Shown here in pieces: positions 9,891 through 19,835 of a stretch of 64,000 nt of DNA (its first letter is position 1; the number at the start of each line of letters is the position of its first letter). Source of the stretch: Sphaerulina vaccinii (taxonomy: Eukaryota; Ascomycota; Dothideomycetes; Mycosphaerellales; Mycosphaerellaceae); NCBI GenBank assembly GCA_022570795.1, contig JAKUDP010000023.1, positions 496,001 through 560,000 of the forward strand, given 5' to 3'. A model generated the notes under the pieces. That model did no database searches, was not told the origin of the DNA, and saw only the letters and a list, made by a program, of their open reading frames with translations. Both the position numbers and the translations under genes were made by a program.

Positions 9891-11086
9891 CTATATTGTG
9901 TTAGCGATCGCGAACACATCATTGGCTATCTTATAGATCTCCGGACCACACATGGCAGAGAACTTATCAGGATAAAACCTCAGACGATCTTTCTTCATAT
10001 CCATGCCCTGCGACTGAAGAGAGCTGAAAGCCGCGGTGATGCTGCAATTGCAGATAGAACGAAAGATGCCTATCTTATGTTTGCAAGAATCGTTCGAGCA
10101 CTTGGCGGCCGGAGGAGGAGGGAAACTGGTCATCTTGGCCGGTTTGGCAAAGGCAATGAATGCCCGGCCATGCCAGGCTAGAACTTGGGTAGTATAGTCG
10201 GCTGATGATGAGGCAGCAGAGCGCTTATTGAGAGTCTCGACTTGCTTCCTTAGCGTGTCGTTGTTCTTCTTGAGTGCGTCGTATTGCTTCCTGAGCGTGC
10301 TAGCCTGCTCTTTTGCTACCTTGGCGCCTCGTCTCTCCTTGTCGAGTTCGATGATTCGTGCATTGAGCTCAGTGGTGTTAGTGCTCCAACCTTTCAGCCA
10401 GTCCTGAAATTGTTGCTCGAGGTCCTTGATTCTGATAATCTGATCGTTCTCCGTCCTTTTGTTCTGGTCAAGAATGTCCGCGATGCGAGCATTTCGTCTC
10501 TCCGCTCCAGTAAGATCGTCCTTGAGCCGATCAATCGTGCCGCTGTAGTTGTCACTCTGTTTTTCCAGCTCCTGGACACGCTCAGTCGCGACTGCGTTTC
10601 GTTTCTCCGCTACAGTGAGCTCAACCTGGGGACGGGTGATGGCGCGATAACGATTGCCGGACCGCTTTTCCAGCTTGTCAAAACGCTCTACCATGATATC
10701 AAAGCGGGAGTTGGCTCTTCACGCCGTTCATCAAGCTTGGTAACTTGCGCTGACTTGTCACTGATCACAGACTCTTTGTTGACGAGGTCCTTCTCCAACT
10801 CAGCGACTCGACCCATGAGTGTGGTGTTCTCCTGACATTTCTCCTCCAATGCCACTGCAAGAAGGGTGACCCGTTGACTATTCGCCTTGGCCAGCTGCTC
10901 CAGCACGCGGTTCGTGGCCGTCCGCTCGTCAGAGTTGAAACGTAGATGCTGTTGCAACGTTGCGATCTGTTCGTTCAGCTCGATGATATGCTTGCACTTA
11001 TCATCTACGATGTGCTTTACACACGCAAGCTGCTCTTCCAGGCGTTCATTCGTAAGAAGGGTAGTCTTCCGCGTCGCGGATAACAT
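9891..11086 (-). pseudogene. Coiled-coil protein with J-domain-like C-terminus, frame broken near 10715
   Basis: Two overlapping frames, 11086-10688 and 10694-9891, together read as one long coiled-coil protein of about 398 residues. Both parts carry the same repeated pattern (KRN/RRN, VQELEKQ, ELEKDL). The change of frame requires one missing base around GAACGGCGTGAAGAGCC. An intron there would be only about 35 bp, too short for this genome. The last 70 residues leave the coiled coil: a CSNDSCKHK/CNCS cysteine cluster, then RLRFYPDKFS and an ANDVFAIANTI end. This resembles the HPDKF-containing tail seen in many fungal coiled-coil proteins. Function unknown. Either a pseudogene or a sequence error. 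Confidence 0.55.
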
Positions 11087-11849
11087 TCTCTTGAGCCACC
11101 ACTCTTATGTAGGGATGGAAAGTGAATTGACTGAGTCTTGGTGCGATCATGCTGGTTGAGGTTGATGTTGCTAATGCTTGTTGATTATGATAGAGATTTG
11201 GCTGTTGCACACTGCAACTAAAGTTCGTGGTGCACCACTCGCCAGCTCTTGTATGGCGCAGTGTAGCAAGTCTTCAATGTGCCTGGAGACACGAGCTGTG
11301 ACAGACAGAGTTGCGACAATGCTAGAGACTGTCTAGTGTTGCGCGCGATCGGGTACCACGTTGCGACGGTGTGGCGTTCATGGCTTTGACTCAATGTCGT
11401 TGCTTTGACCCCTTCTCAAGTCACCTGTTGTTATTGTCTTGCGATTGCCGGAGATCTCTGGAGGGTGTGTGGTTATTGGGCTGGTGTACGCATCACCAAT
11501 GTGATTCTGCATACATGGGCAGACTTCTGAGAAGGTGCACTTCTGTCTGAGCGGCACGCATACACTTGTGTCTCAAAACAACACTGTCCTAGATCTTGGA
11601 GGTCTCAGTCATATCTCATTTGGTCCGGCCAAGTTTCGCCTCGACAATGCCGACTCTAGGCTACCAACCAGATGCTGTGAACACGCGCATCGAAGTAAGC
11701 ACAAGCCAGAACAATTACTATTCGTCCCTTGCTGTGGCTGTAGTGTCTACAGCCGCTGCGTTCGTTCCTTTTCCGAACGCCCACTGGCCATGACATGCTC
11801 TCTTTAATATAGATCAAGTTGTTGTGTAGACAGCAGCATGATATCAAGC
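11087..11849. other. Intergenic, no gene recognised
   Basis: About 760 bp between two minus-strand genes. Only short frames without family signature are present. Confidence 0.4.
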
Positions 11850-12575
11850 TCACGAGTTCGCGACCTGAAAGTGCAAGCCTTCCATGACCGCTACTATTTC
11901 GCGATGACTGCTTCGTCGCTGCAGAAAATTGTCGAAGTCGCATTGTGATATCTTGCCGTACTCTCGCACGTCGGCACACATCATTGCAGACCCCGGCAGC
12001 GCTCCTACTCCTTCATGAAGCCACTCGACCTCCAGCCGGCAATTCAGCTGCCCGATTTGTTTGAGCAATCGTTCGTCCTGGGCCAACTTCGCGCGTCCTC
12101 TCAATAGTCTTTCCAAGGCTGCTATGGACTGATTCGATTGGTAGGGGCGATCCAGCATAAATGCTAGCTTCTTTATCGATCGTGCGCCCTCCATAGTGCT
12201 TGCGGCTCTCCAGAATGCGGCCACCGCACCATAAGCCACATTGATGTTGACGAGAGTGGTGACGATGAAAGAGTTCTGCTTGAAGAACATATCCGCACAT
12301 TCTCGACGAATTTGCTTGCATGTGAAAAGTAGGCCATTTGCATTGTTGCTGAATCTGAATCTGGGCTTGTATAGGCGAAAGCCGCTGACGATCAGGGGTT
12401 CGTTGTATATCAGCACCAGCTCATAGATTCGATTGCGAAGCTCCCCTGGAAGCTTTCCGAAGGGCCCTGTAATCTCCATGACTTCTATTCTGGTGCTTGG
12501 GATGATGTGAAGTTGCGTGGTCTTATGAGTTGGCTCAGCAGCTGTTTCATGCCTGAGGTAGGAGAAGGATCGCAT
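11850..12575 (-). CDS. F-box-like (2EXR-type) hypothetical protein
   Basis: Single-exon protein of 241 residues, or 209 if the internal ATG at 12479 is used. That ATG directly precedes FGKLPGELRNRIYELVL, the motif of a very common fungal F-box-like/2EXR family. LLFTCKQIRRECADMFF follows, which is also typical. The remaining part is alpha-helical and variable. The 32 residues before the internal ATG are not family-like, so the shorter form is the better start. Members are thought to be substrate adaptors or remain uncharacterised; no specific role can be assigned. Confidence 0.75.
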   Translation of the reverse strand: MRSFSYLRHETAAEPTHKTTQLHIIPSTRIEVMEITGPFGKLPGELRNRIYELVLIYNEPLIVSGFRLYKPRFRFSNNANGLLFTCKQIRRECADMFFKQNSFIVTTLVNINVAYGAVAAFWRAASTMEGARSIKKLAFMLDRPYQSNQSIAALERLLRGRAKLAQDERLLKQIGQLNCRLEVEWLHEGVGALPGSAMMCADVREYGKISQCDFDNFLQRRSSHREIVAVMEGLHFQVANS

Positions 12576-12922
12576 CGTGCCCTTTAGTGCCGGTATATCG
12601 ATTGAGGTTCCGAGTCTTGGTGAGGGAGAGGTAGTTCGGAGAGGGCTGATGCTTGAGTGCCACGAACCCTAACGCCGCAGAACCAACGGAGACATCCGGA
12701 GGAAGCTGCCACCTATTGTGCAATGAACCCACAGTCCGGTAGGCGCCAGGCTTTGCCATGTGCGAGGCCGCGGTGCAAGATGTGCCTATCTCAGCCCTTG
12801 CTACTCAGCTCCGTCCCCTCGCGTGACAGTAGAGATTGTCCTAAGACCTTGTGATCGCCCTGGGGAGGGATACGACAAATCATCCATTCTGAGCAAGCTA
12901 CTTTTCAGTTATAACACATATC
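12576..12922. other. Intergenic, no gene recognised
   Basis: About 350 bp between the F-box-like gene and the 3' end of the disulfide isomerase gene. No supported feature. Confidence 0.4.
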
Positions 12923-14503
12923 TTACAACTCGTCATGCTCATCCGCCACTGGCTTCGCAGCTGGCGCATCCTCACCCTGCTTCATGATCCTCTCATACTC
13001 ATCGTCACCAAGCTCTTCCATCTCGAATTGCATACCCTCAGGCATCTGTGCCTTGAGCTGCTCCTTCATCCTATTCACAGCATCTGACTCAGGTTCCACG
13101 TTGTTCGGATCAGGTGTAGTCTCCTTCTGCTTGACCTGTTCAGGATCCTCGAATACAACTTGCTCAGCTGGAAGATCCGCCTCTGCAATGATAATTGAGT
13201 CTGGAACCTTCTTCTTCGGCGAGTCACCCATGCGGATGGCATCGACCCAGTCCTCGACCTTTGAAAGATGGAAGTCCTCCGCTGTGAAGTGGCGAACCCA
13301 AGAACGCTTGCCGTTGATGGCGATGAGCTCGACATTGCCTGGCTTGAGCTCGAGTGTGGTGCGGAGTGCCGCATTCTGTGCGTTGGAGTGTGGGATCTGG
13401 TAGAACGGGAAGAGCTTGCGTCCTTCGTACTTCTGCTGGAGCTCACTGAGGCTCTTTAGTGCGAGTGTTGTGCTTTCTGAGGGCGTTTCTTCTTCTGGTA
13501 GGAGTGCGAGGACACACGTGCCAGCTTTGTCGTTCAGGCACTTTTGTTGCAGCGCGACAGGCTCCGTAAGTACAGCGATAGGCGTAGCTTCTGGTTTCGG
13601 AGGTGCTGCCTTTGGCGTTGGCTTCGCTTCAGGCGTAGCTGTCTCTCCAGCCGTCTCTTCTGACGACTTTTGCGAAGCCGAGGACTTGGCCATCTTCGAC
13701 GAAGCGCTCGATGCCTTCTTCTTGTCTTGGCTACCAGACTTCGCCTTTTTTTCCTGCTTGGGTGGATCTGGGTTTGGTGTTGCGGCTTGTGAGAGGAACT
13801 TGACGATCGAGTCCTTCTTCATCTCACCCTTGTATGTGATCGGGTCCTTGCCATCTCCAGGAAGCAGAATGAGTGTTGGGAACTTCTCGACATCGAATGT
13901 TGCTACGGCATCCTCTTCCTTGTCTCTAATCTGTGCCACATTCAGTCCACCCAAGAAGTCAATCGCAACTGCCTTGAGCAAAGCACTGACAGTACCCTTG
14001 TTCGAGAAGAGTATCGCCTTTGGTCCAGTGTCCTCTGCCACCCATGCGGCGTAGTCTGCGTCTTTCAGCCTCTTGACATGGCTTGGAATCTTGTCGATGA
14101 CGGCGTCCACGATGTCCTTTGCAGTTCTTCCTCCTCGATAGTCCTCAACAAGAGGCTTGCCCGGCTTCTTGCCAGGTCTTACGATCTTCAGCGTAGGAAA
14201 GCCCTGGACACCCATCTGGCCACATAGAGGCTTGTTTGGCTCTTCATCGCAGTTCACAGCCACTACTTTGGCCAGTCCTGAGAGAGACTTTGCCGCTTTC
14301 TCGTAAGCTGGCTTCAGGTTCTGGCAATGTCCACACCATGGGGCGTAGAATTCGACGATGCTCGTGTGATTCGACTTGTTGACTAGACTGTTGAAGGATC
14401 CACCATCTGCTTGGATCACTGGCGATGACGTGTCGTAGAAGGCATTGGCTGCAGGAAGGAGTAGTGACGCTGCCGCGATGGCGATTGGCAATGAGTTGAC
14501 CAT
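12923..14503 (-). CDS. ER protein disulfide isomerase, MPD1/P5-like
   Basis: Single-exon, 526-residue ER luminal thiol oxidoreductase. A signal peptide (hydrophobic to about residue 20) precedes a classical thioredoxin domain with active site WCGHC at residues 56-60 and the cis-proline segment GVQGFPTLKI. A second thioredoxin-like region without CxxC follows (FPTLILLPGDG). A Lys/Ser/Ala/Pro-rich linker (about residues 245-310) separates it from a third fold. The protein ends DEHDEL, an ER retrieval signal. One active site plus HDEL fits the MPD1/PDIA6-like fungal group rather than PDI1, which has two CGHC sites. It should aid oxidative folding of secreted proteins. Confidence 0.92.
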   Translation of the reverse strand: MVNSLPIAIAAASLLLPAANAFYDTSSPVIQADGGSFNSLVNKSNHTSIVEFYAPWCGHCQNLKPAYEKAAKSLSGLAKVVAVNCDEEPNKPLCGQMGVQGFPTLKIVRPGKKPGKPLVEDYRGGRTAKDIVDAVIDKIPSHVKRLKDADYAAWVAEDTGPKAILFSNKGTVSALLKAVAIDFLGGLNVAQIRDKEEDAVATFDVEKFPTLILLPGDGKDPITYKGEMKKDSIVKFLSQAATPNPDPPKQEKKAKSGSQDKKKASSASSKMAKSSASQKSSEETAGETATPEAKPTPKAAPPKPEATPIAVLTEPVALQQKCLNDKAGTCVLALLPEEETPSESTTLALKSLSELQQKYEGRKLFPFYQIPHSNAQNAALRTTLELKPGNVELIAINGKRSWVRHFTAEDFHLSKVEDWVDAIRMGDSPKKKVPDSIIIAEADLPAEQVVFEDPEQVKQKETTPDPNNVEPESDAVNRMKEQLKAQMPEGMQFEMEELGDDEYERIMKQGEDAPAAKPVADEHDEL

Positions 14504-14999
14504 GTTGTCTGCTGTTTGTAGTGGACTGGTGCAATCTGCGCTGGTTCCTGACCAGAACTTACATGTTCTTATGTTCCGATCAAAGGACAGCTGTTCTCAC
14601 ATGAGGCCAGTGCAACCACAGCTCAGCTCTCCCCACACTTTCACCCACGAGGCCAGCGCGTTGCCACGTGCCATATGCCAAGGACGTCCAGAGTGGAGCC
14701 GTGCAACATTTCGCTGCAGGACTTTCCGAGAACAACATCATCGTCGGGAAGACAACCTGCTTGCTCTCCAGACATTCACAACAGAGGGAGGCTTGGGAAT
14801 TCCTTGTGAACAATTGACCGACGAGGTCGACCGGACTGACGACAATGGCCTGGACCAGTGTCGATCGGCCTGACATCCGGCAGTCAGACGAACTGCCAAC
14901 CCCACTTCTCACCGAGGCAGGATGACATTCGTTCCCTTTCACTCACCTTCATGCGTGAATCCAAGTTGATGATCAAGCACTCATCGATGAGGTGTCAAG
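14504..14999. promoter_or_regulatory. Intergenic region between divergent genes
   Basis: About 500 bp between the divergent disulfide isomerase (-) and alpha/beta hydrolase (+) genes; both promoters must lie here. No distinct element was identified. Confidence 0.4.
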
Positions 15000-15836
15000 A
15001 TGCCACTCCTTAATTGTCACGGCGTACATCTATACTACGAAGTCCATGGCAACGGTCGGCCATTGCTACTGACCCATGGCTACTCATCGAGTTCAGAGAT
15101 GTGGCGAGGCCAGGTCAAGGCACTATCAAAGGACTTCAAACTTATCATATGGTATGGAGATGAATGCTCGATACTTACAATAGGCAGTTGACATCCTCCA
15201 AGGGACATGCGAGGCCATGGAAAGAGTGACTATCCAAGCGATCCTACAGCATACTCTGAAGCACACACTGTTGCAGATATGAGTGCCATATTGGACCAAG
15301 CCTGCGGTCATGGTACTATGGCTATCATCGGTGGACTCAGTCTAGGCGGCTACATGTCCATGGCCTTCTATCGCATGTATCCAGCTCAAGTCACAGCTCT
15401 TCTCATCATCGATACTGGACCAGGATTCAAGAAGGACTCGGCTCGTGATGACTGGAACAAGTATGCCAACAAGACCGCAGACCGCTTCGAGAAAGAAGGA
15501 CTTGCAGGACTCGATTCGCAGACTGCCGAACGATCGCAAACTATGCATCGTAATGCCAAGGGCCTGGCGTTGGCTGCTCGTGGTATGCTGGCACAGCGAG
15601 ACTCGTCAGTAATCGATTCTTTGGCAAACATCAAGGTCCCATCTCTGGTCGTGGTCGGCGCAGATGATACGCCCTTCCTTGCTGCTTCCGGTTATATGGC
15701 GAAGAAGATTCCTAAGGCAAAGCAAGTGGTTGTGCATAAGGCTGGGCATGCTGTCAATCTTGATCAGCCAGAAGCATTTCTCGAAGCGATCAGGCCGTTC
15801 CTGGACAACCTTGGTTCGCCAAAGTCTTCCTTGTAG
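15000..15836 (+). CDS. Alpha/beta hydrolase (serine hydrolase)
   Basis: Two exons, 15000-15151 and 15203-15836, with a 51-bp intron that restores ...LIIWDMRGHGKSDYP. The product has 261 residues and a compact alpha/beta-hydrolase fold: oxyanion-hole segment LLTHGYSSSSEMW, the conserved DMRGHGKSDYP strand-loop, nucleophile elbow GGLSLGGYMS, acid loop VVGADDTPF and catalytic His in HKAGHAVNLDQPEAF. There is no signal peptide, so it is probably cytosolic. Substrate unknown; relatives include epoxide hydrolase-like, dehalogenase-like and lactonase-type enzymes. Confidence 0.88.
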
Positions 15837-16481
15837 TATGGCATGTCTGGGGCATCAGAAGCAATCATGTATGACATAAAGTTCATGCCACCGGAATAGA
15901 GAGTATGGCTGTCACAGCGTCATGCTTCAGTCCTGCGGAGGCTTGCGAGCACTTCGTCACGTATGCTCAAGAGCTGTCATACTGCCATTCGCATTGAAAG
16001 AATCATGCGGCCCCATGACAGAGCTCCTTTAGTGCATAACTCCGGCAAATCCAGCTTCATCAACATCGCCATCCAATCCCCTCTCACGTCAGGGTGCTCG
16101 GATTCTGGCTCCGGGCCGTGCGCATATCGATGCTTGGCGCGACGGTGAGGTCGAGGACAGTCACGTACGGCTTAGAGACATTGATCAGGCTATCCGAACG
16201 TAGCTGGATTGTACGGAACTCAAAGCTTGAACGGGCACTTTCCACCCATTCAAACTCGAGAGCAATATTTCCAGATATCGTCCGAGCACCCCACCCAGCA
16301 CCCCAACGTGATAGGGGATGTCTGGACATAAGCATGCACTATGGCCGGACTACTGGCACGATCCTGCGGCATTCACAGCACAGGGCTTCTCCACGCATGC
16401 TATGATATAAAGGTGGCGTGGTCGACAACACCACACGCCCCGCTTTCAGACTATCGTATTGCAACATTCGAGCATCTCATC
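15837..16481. other. Intergenic, promoter region of the SDR gene
   Basis: About 645 bp without a supported gene. A TATA-like TGATATAAAG lies near 16402-16411, about 75 bp before the SDR start, and is a plausible core promoter element. Confidence 0.4.
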
Positions 16482-18178
16482 ATGACAGCCACTACTAATA
16501 TAGGCTTCAATCACCAGACAGAGGCACTTCAAATAGCCAAAGCCTTCCCTGAGCAGATCCGAGGCAAAACCATACTGGTTACTGGCGTCAACGTACAGGG
16601 CATAGGCTACGCCACGGCAGAGGCATTTGTGAGTGTATTTTTCTCGCCGCATAAGCAGATACGCTAACACAAACAGGCTTCTCAATCTGCCAAGCGCATT
16701 ATCGTCGCTGGCCGAAGCACGATCAAGCTCCAGTAAGCAAAGTTATAGGCAGAAGGCATGGCCTCTCTGCAGTCTCTCATCAAGCTCCCATTCACTAAGA
16801 CTCCGAGCTTGAGAACAGACACTAATGAGACAGCCTGCGTTCTCGGAGATACTTGCTAACCTTCTACCTACTACTTCTAGGCAGAGCATTGACTCCTTGA
16901 GGGCAAGCTATGCCAATGTGGACTACCGACTGCTCGTTCTTGATCTATCGAGTCAACGTGGAGTACGCAGCGCTGCAGCTGAAGTTATGGCCTGGGACGA
17001 CGTTCCTACAATCGACATCGTGGTGAACAGCGCCGGTAAGTAAAGTAGTGAACAGAAGGCATGCCATCTCTTCGGTATCCTCGCTCACTCAGGCGCTGAG
17101 CTTGAGGACAGACACCAATGAGACAGTCTGTGTTTTCAGAGGTACTTGCTAACACTTCTACCCACTACTTGTAGGCATCATGAACCTGCCAGAACGCACG
17201 ATAAACGAAGATGGTCTGGAGATGCAGTTCGCCACAAACCACATCGGACACTTCCTCTTCACTAACCTGATCCTCCCCAAACTTATCAAGGTAAGCAGTA
17301 GTAGGGCAAAGGCATCTCCAGTCCGAATGTCTCACTGAACTTGAGCCTTTTGTGGCAACAAGCTCACAGACAAACCTGCTGAAACAGCGTCACATTGTTC
17401 GGACATACTTGCTTACCTTTTATCCACTACTTCTACAGGCATCGTCAACCAGCTCCAGAGATCACACTCGGATCATTAACGTTACTTCGCTCTCACTAAG
17501 CTGGACAAACGGTATACGCTGGAGCGATCTCAATTCCGAGAAGATCAACAACACCTTACCTATATCTGAACAACCTCCATATGACGTCCACAAGCAATGG
17601 GGCTGCAAAGATCCAGAGAAGGCAACATACCTCCCACTAGAGGGCTACAACCAGAGCAAAGTGGCCAATCTCCTCTTCAGCGTCGGTCTCAACCACAAGC
17701 TATACGAACAATATGGGATTCTAAGCTTCGCCGTACATCCCGGTGTCATTGGCACTGAGCTCGGCCGGAACGCAAGCATTGAAGTACGGCAGGCAATTGA
17801 TGATCTGAAGGCGAGAGGCGAGTACAGCCCGAAGAGCTTGGGCGCTGGTGCCGCTACAAGTTTGGTCGCTGCGGTGGATCCTCACTTGAGTATGCCAACA
17901 GGCAAAGACGGGTAAGTAAAGTAGTTGGCAGAAGTCATGCCATCTCTGCGGTGTCTCACTCACTCAGGCGCTGAGCCTGACAACAGACACTAACGAAACA
18001 GCCTGCGTTTCAAGAGATACTTGCTAATCCTTCTACTTCTAGGCAAGAGAATCATGGGGTGTACTTTGCTGATTGTCAAATCTCGGAACTGGCGAAGCCG
18101 GAGAATCAGTCTGGCGAGAATGCTGAAAGACTTTGGACACTGAGTGAGAAGCTGGTTGGAGAGAAGTTTGTCTGGTGA
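16482..18178 (+). CDS. Short-chain dehydrogenase/reductase with introner-like introns
   Basis: NAD(P)-dependent oxidoreductase of about 360 residues. Exons: 16482-16628, 16677-16732, 16881-17035, 17175-17290, 17439-17911, 18043-18178. All junctions keep frame and rebuild SDR motifs: the cofactor loop VTGVNVQGIGYATAE, the NSAG motif split by an intron, NHIGHFLFTNLILP, active-site Ser (INVTSLS), and YNQSK (catalytic Tyr-x-x-x-Lys), then VHPGVIGTELGR. This is the retinol-dehydrogenase/WWOX-like class common in fungi. Intron 1 is an ordinary 48-bp intron. The other four (148, 139, 148 and 131 bp) are similar to one another and are listed separately. Substrate unknown. Confidence 0.9.
16733..16880 (+). 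repeat. Introner-like intron 1 of 4 in the SDR gene (148 bp)
   Basis: Begins GTAAGCAAAGTTATAGGCAG and ends with GAGATACTTGCTAACC then ACTACTTCTAG. Shared blocks with the other three include CAGAAGGCATG, ACAGACACTAATGAGACAG and the branch-point block ACTTGCTAAC. An internal 8-bp inverted repeat, TCAAGCTC and GAGCTTGA, could fold into a stem. Confidence 0.85.
17036..17174 (+). repeat. Introner-like intron 2 of 4 in the SDR gene (139 bp)
   Basis: Begins GTAAGTAAAGTAGTGAACAG, carries CAGAAGGCATGCCATCTC, GGCGCTGAGCTTGAGGACAG and GGTACTTGCTAACACTTC, and ends CTACTTGTAG. Similar along its length to the introns at 16733 and 17912. Confidence 0.85.
17291..17438 (+). repeat. Introner-like intron 3 of 4 in the SDR gene (148 bp, most diverged)
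   Basis: Begins GTAAGCAGTAGTAGGGCAAA and ends ACATACTTGCTTACC then CCACTACTTCTACAG. The central part is more diverged, but GAAACAGC and the 3' block clearly match the other three. Confidence 0.75.
17912..18042 (+). repeat. Introner-like intron 4 of 4 in the SDR gene (131 bp)
   Basis: Begins GTAAGTAAAGTAGTTGGCAG and ends GAGATACTTGCTAATCC then TTCTACTTCTAG. It contains a perfect short hairpin, TCAGGC-GCTGA-GCCTGA. Closest to the intron at 17036. Confidence 0.85.
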
Positions 18179-18334
18179 TCATGGGAGCATGCTGAAACCA
18201 GCTTCACTGCTGCTTTGCTCAAAGTCGCAGCATGGCATGCGTCACAAGACTGACTCACAGAACGTACAAACACTTGTCACCAGAATGGCTACTGCGTCTC
18301 TTCCACAAGTCCTCTCAGCAACACAGCCCCATAC

Positions 18335-19054
18335 ATGTCGCCGACAACCATGGACAACATACGACAAGCAATCAACAAGTCTCAAGCCGAGAAGCGAGCA
18401 CACCCTCTCATCTGGATCAACGGCTACCCAGGCGTAGGCAAGCTAAGCGTAGCAAGAGAGCTCGTTCGGCTCTTCACAGGCGGAGAAGCTCTGCTCATCG
18501 ACAACCACTCACTCATCGATCCTGTGGCAGCCAGTTTCGACCGGGATGATCCACAGTACTATGTCGAGCGACAGAAGGAACGAGAATACGCGTTCGAGCG
18601 TTGGATTCTGCATAGCAGAAAGACACACCGCGTTATTATTTTCACAGGTAAGTACTTCGCTCACTGTTGTTACTTGCTAAGCTGGGCTGACTTCATCATT
18701 GTAGACTGTCTGGCCGACAACGAACGTGATCGCGAAGTAAGCAAAGAATACCTCGACATCGCCTCCGAGAGCAATCGCCTCTTCATCCCAGTCCTTCTGC
18801 AATGCGACCACGTCGAGCACATCAAACGAGCTACATCTTTCACTCGTCGCATACCGACAAAGACGAAGCTTACCGACCCAGGAGTACTGACGAAGAATCG
18901 CAAAGAGGAGATAATGCTGGCTTTCGGCATACCTTCTGAGCTGGTGCTTGATGTTACGAAGGAGAGTCCGAAGGAAGCTGCGAGGACAATTTTCAGACAT
19001 GTCAAGGAGTTGGGTAAGGATTCGAATGCGCCTACTATTGGAGGGATTAAGTGA
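18335..19054 (+). CDS. P-loop kinase-like (AAA-type) protein
   Basis: Two exons, 18335-18647 and 18705-19054, giving 220 residues. The Walker A motif is INGYPGVGKLS (residues about 28-38), followed by LLIDNHSLIDPV. The 57-bp intron is a multiple of three and lacks stops, so the unspliced frame also reads through. Splicing yields VIIFTDCLADNERD, which matches the family pattern better. Later motifs FIPVLLQCD and LTDPGVL are seen in this small fungal family of AAA/zeta-like or gluconokinase-like ATP-binding proteins. Substrate unknown. The start may instead be the ATG at 18350. It lies about 160 bp downstream of the SDR stop on the same strand. Confidence 0.75.
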   Translation: MSPTTMDNIRQAINKSQAEKRAHPLIWINGYPGVGKLSVARELVRLFTGGEALLIDNHSLIDPVAASFDRDDPQYYVERQKEREYAFERWILHSRKTHRVIIFTGKYFAHCCYLLSWADFIIVDCLADNERDREVSKEYLDIASESNRLFIPVLLQCDHVEHIKRATSFTRRIPTKTKLTDPGVLTKNRKEEIMLAFGIPSELVLDVTKESPKEAARTIFRHVKELGKDSNAPTIGGIK

Positions 19055-19256
19055 CAGCATAGGGCCGACATTGAAAATGTGTGTCTGGGTGGGAAGACTG
19101 AAGGATTCCTGCAGCGCCGATCATTGTAACGAAGATCTTGGTTACAGATTCATACGCCATGCCCTTGGACTGCCAGACCGGAGCAGCGTCCTCTCAAGAC
19201 TCTTGATGGAAGGTAGACTTTCAAGTATTGTGAGTACATCTAGGCGCTGCATGCAC

Positions 19257-19532
19257 CTAATCCTGCTTCTGTTTCTCATCCTGCTCCATCAAAGCGATGG
19301 CCAAAGCCAGTCCTCCATAGGTCTTGAGGGCGAAGTTGTGGCATTTCTTCGCGAGCTTGGCGTCTATAACATGGTCAGTGCAAGCTATGCAGAATTGTAC
19401 CGCGTAATACTGACTGCCGCTAGCTATCATGGCCTCGCGTTCAGCCACAAGTTCCATGAGGCGAGCACAGCCCTCCTCTCCCAGGCTATTCAGCAGGGCC
19501 TTGTTGTAGCTCTCCTGAAGACTTGTTAGCAT
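19257..19532 (-). CDS. Small hypothetical protein (possible last exon)
   Basis: A 91-residue minus-strand frame with natural-looking composition: LMELVAEREAMIASGSQYYAVQFCIACTDHV-type sequence and a charged end (EQDEKQKQD). I recognise no family. An AG acceptor just upstream of the ATG leaves open that this is the last exon of a longer gene, but no convincing upstream exon was found. Low confidence. Confidence 0.3.
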   Translation of the reverse strand: MLTSLQESYNKALLNSLGEEGCARLMELVAEREAMIASGSQYYAVQFCIACTDHVIDAKLAKKCHNFALKTYGGLALAIALMEQDEKQKQD

Positions 19533-19835
19533 GGTGAAGTACTACGCATATCGGTATGACCTACAGCATTCTTTGTGGACGACATCGTTCAAGAGTATAT
19601 GTCGGGTCTTGCTAGTTGTATAGATGGTATGGTAAGAGACATGCATGAGCGAGACTTCTGATTTTGGATTTTCCAAGAGCTAATTTGTTTGCTGGAGCTG
19701 TGTTTCAGAAATGCCTAGCGCTGCACCTCGCCATGGCAACCTCAATATCTCTTCTTAAGCATCTGGTGCTAATCTGGACTCGGTATCCCAGGCAACACTG
19801 AAATCACACGAACACTGCTCGCAGCAGTCGGAAGA

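Noticed and set aside
10688..10740. Intron to explain the coiled-coil frame change
   Set aside because: The only GT-AG pair that fits is about 35 bp, below the shortest introns seen elsewhere in the window (about 48 bp).
18232..18549. Alternative plus-strand frames over the start of the P-loop gene
   Set aside because: Basic low-complexity shadows; the Walker A motif is in the 18335 frame.
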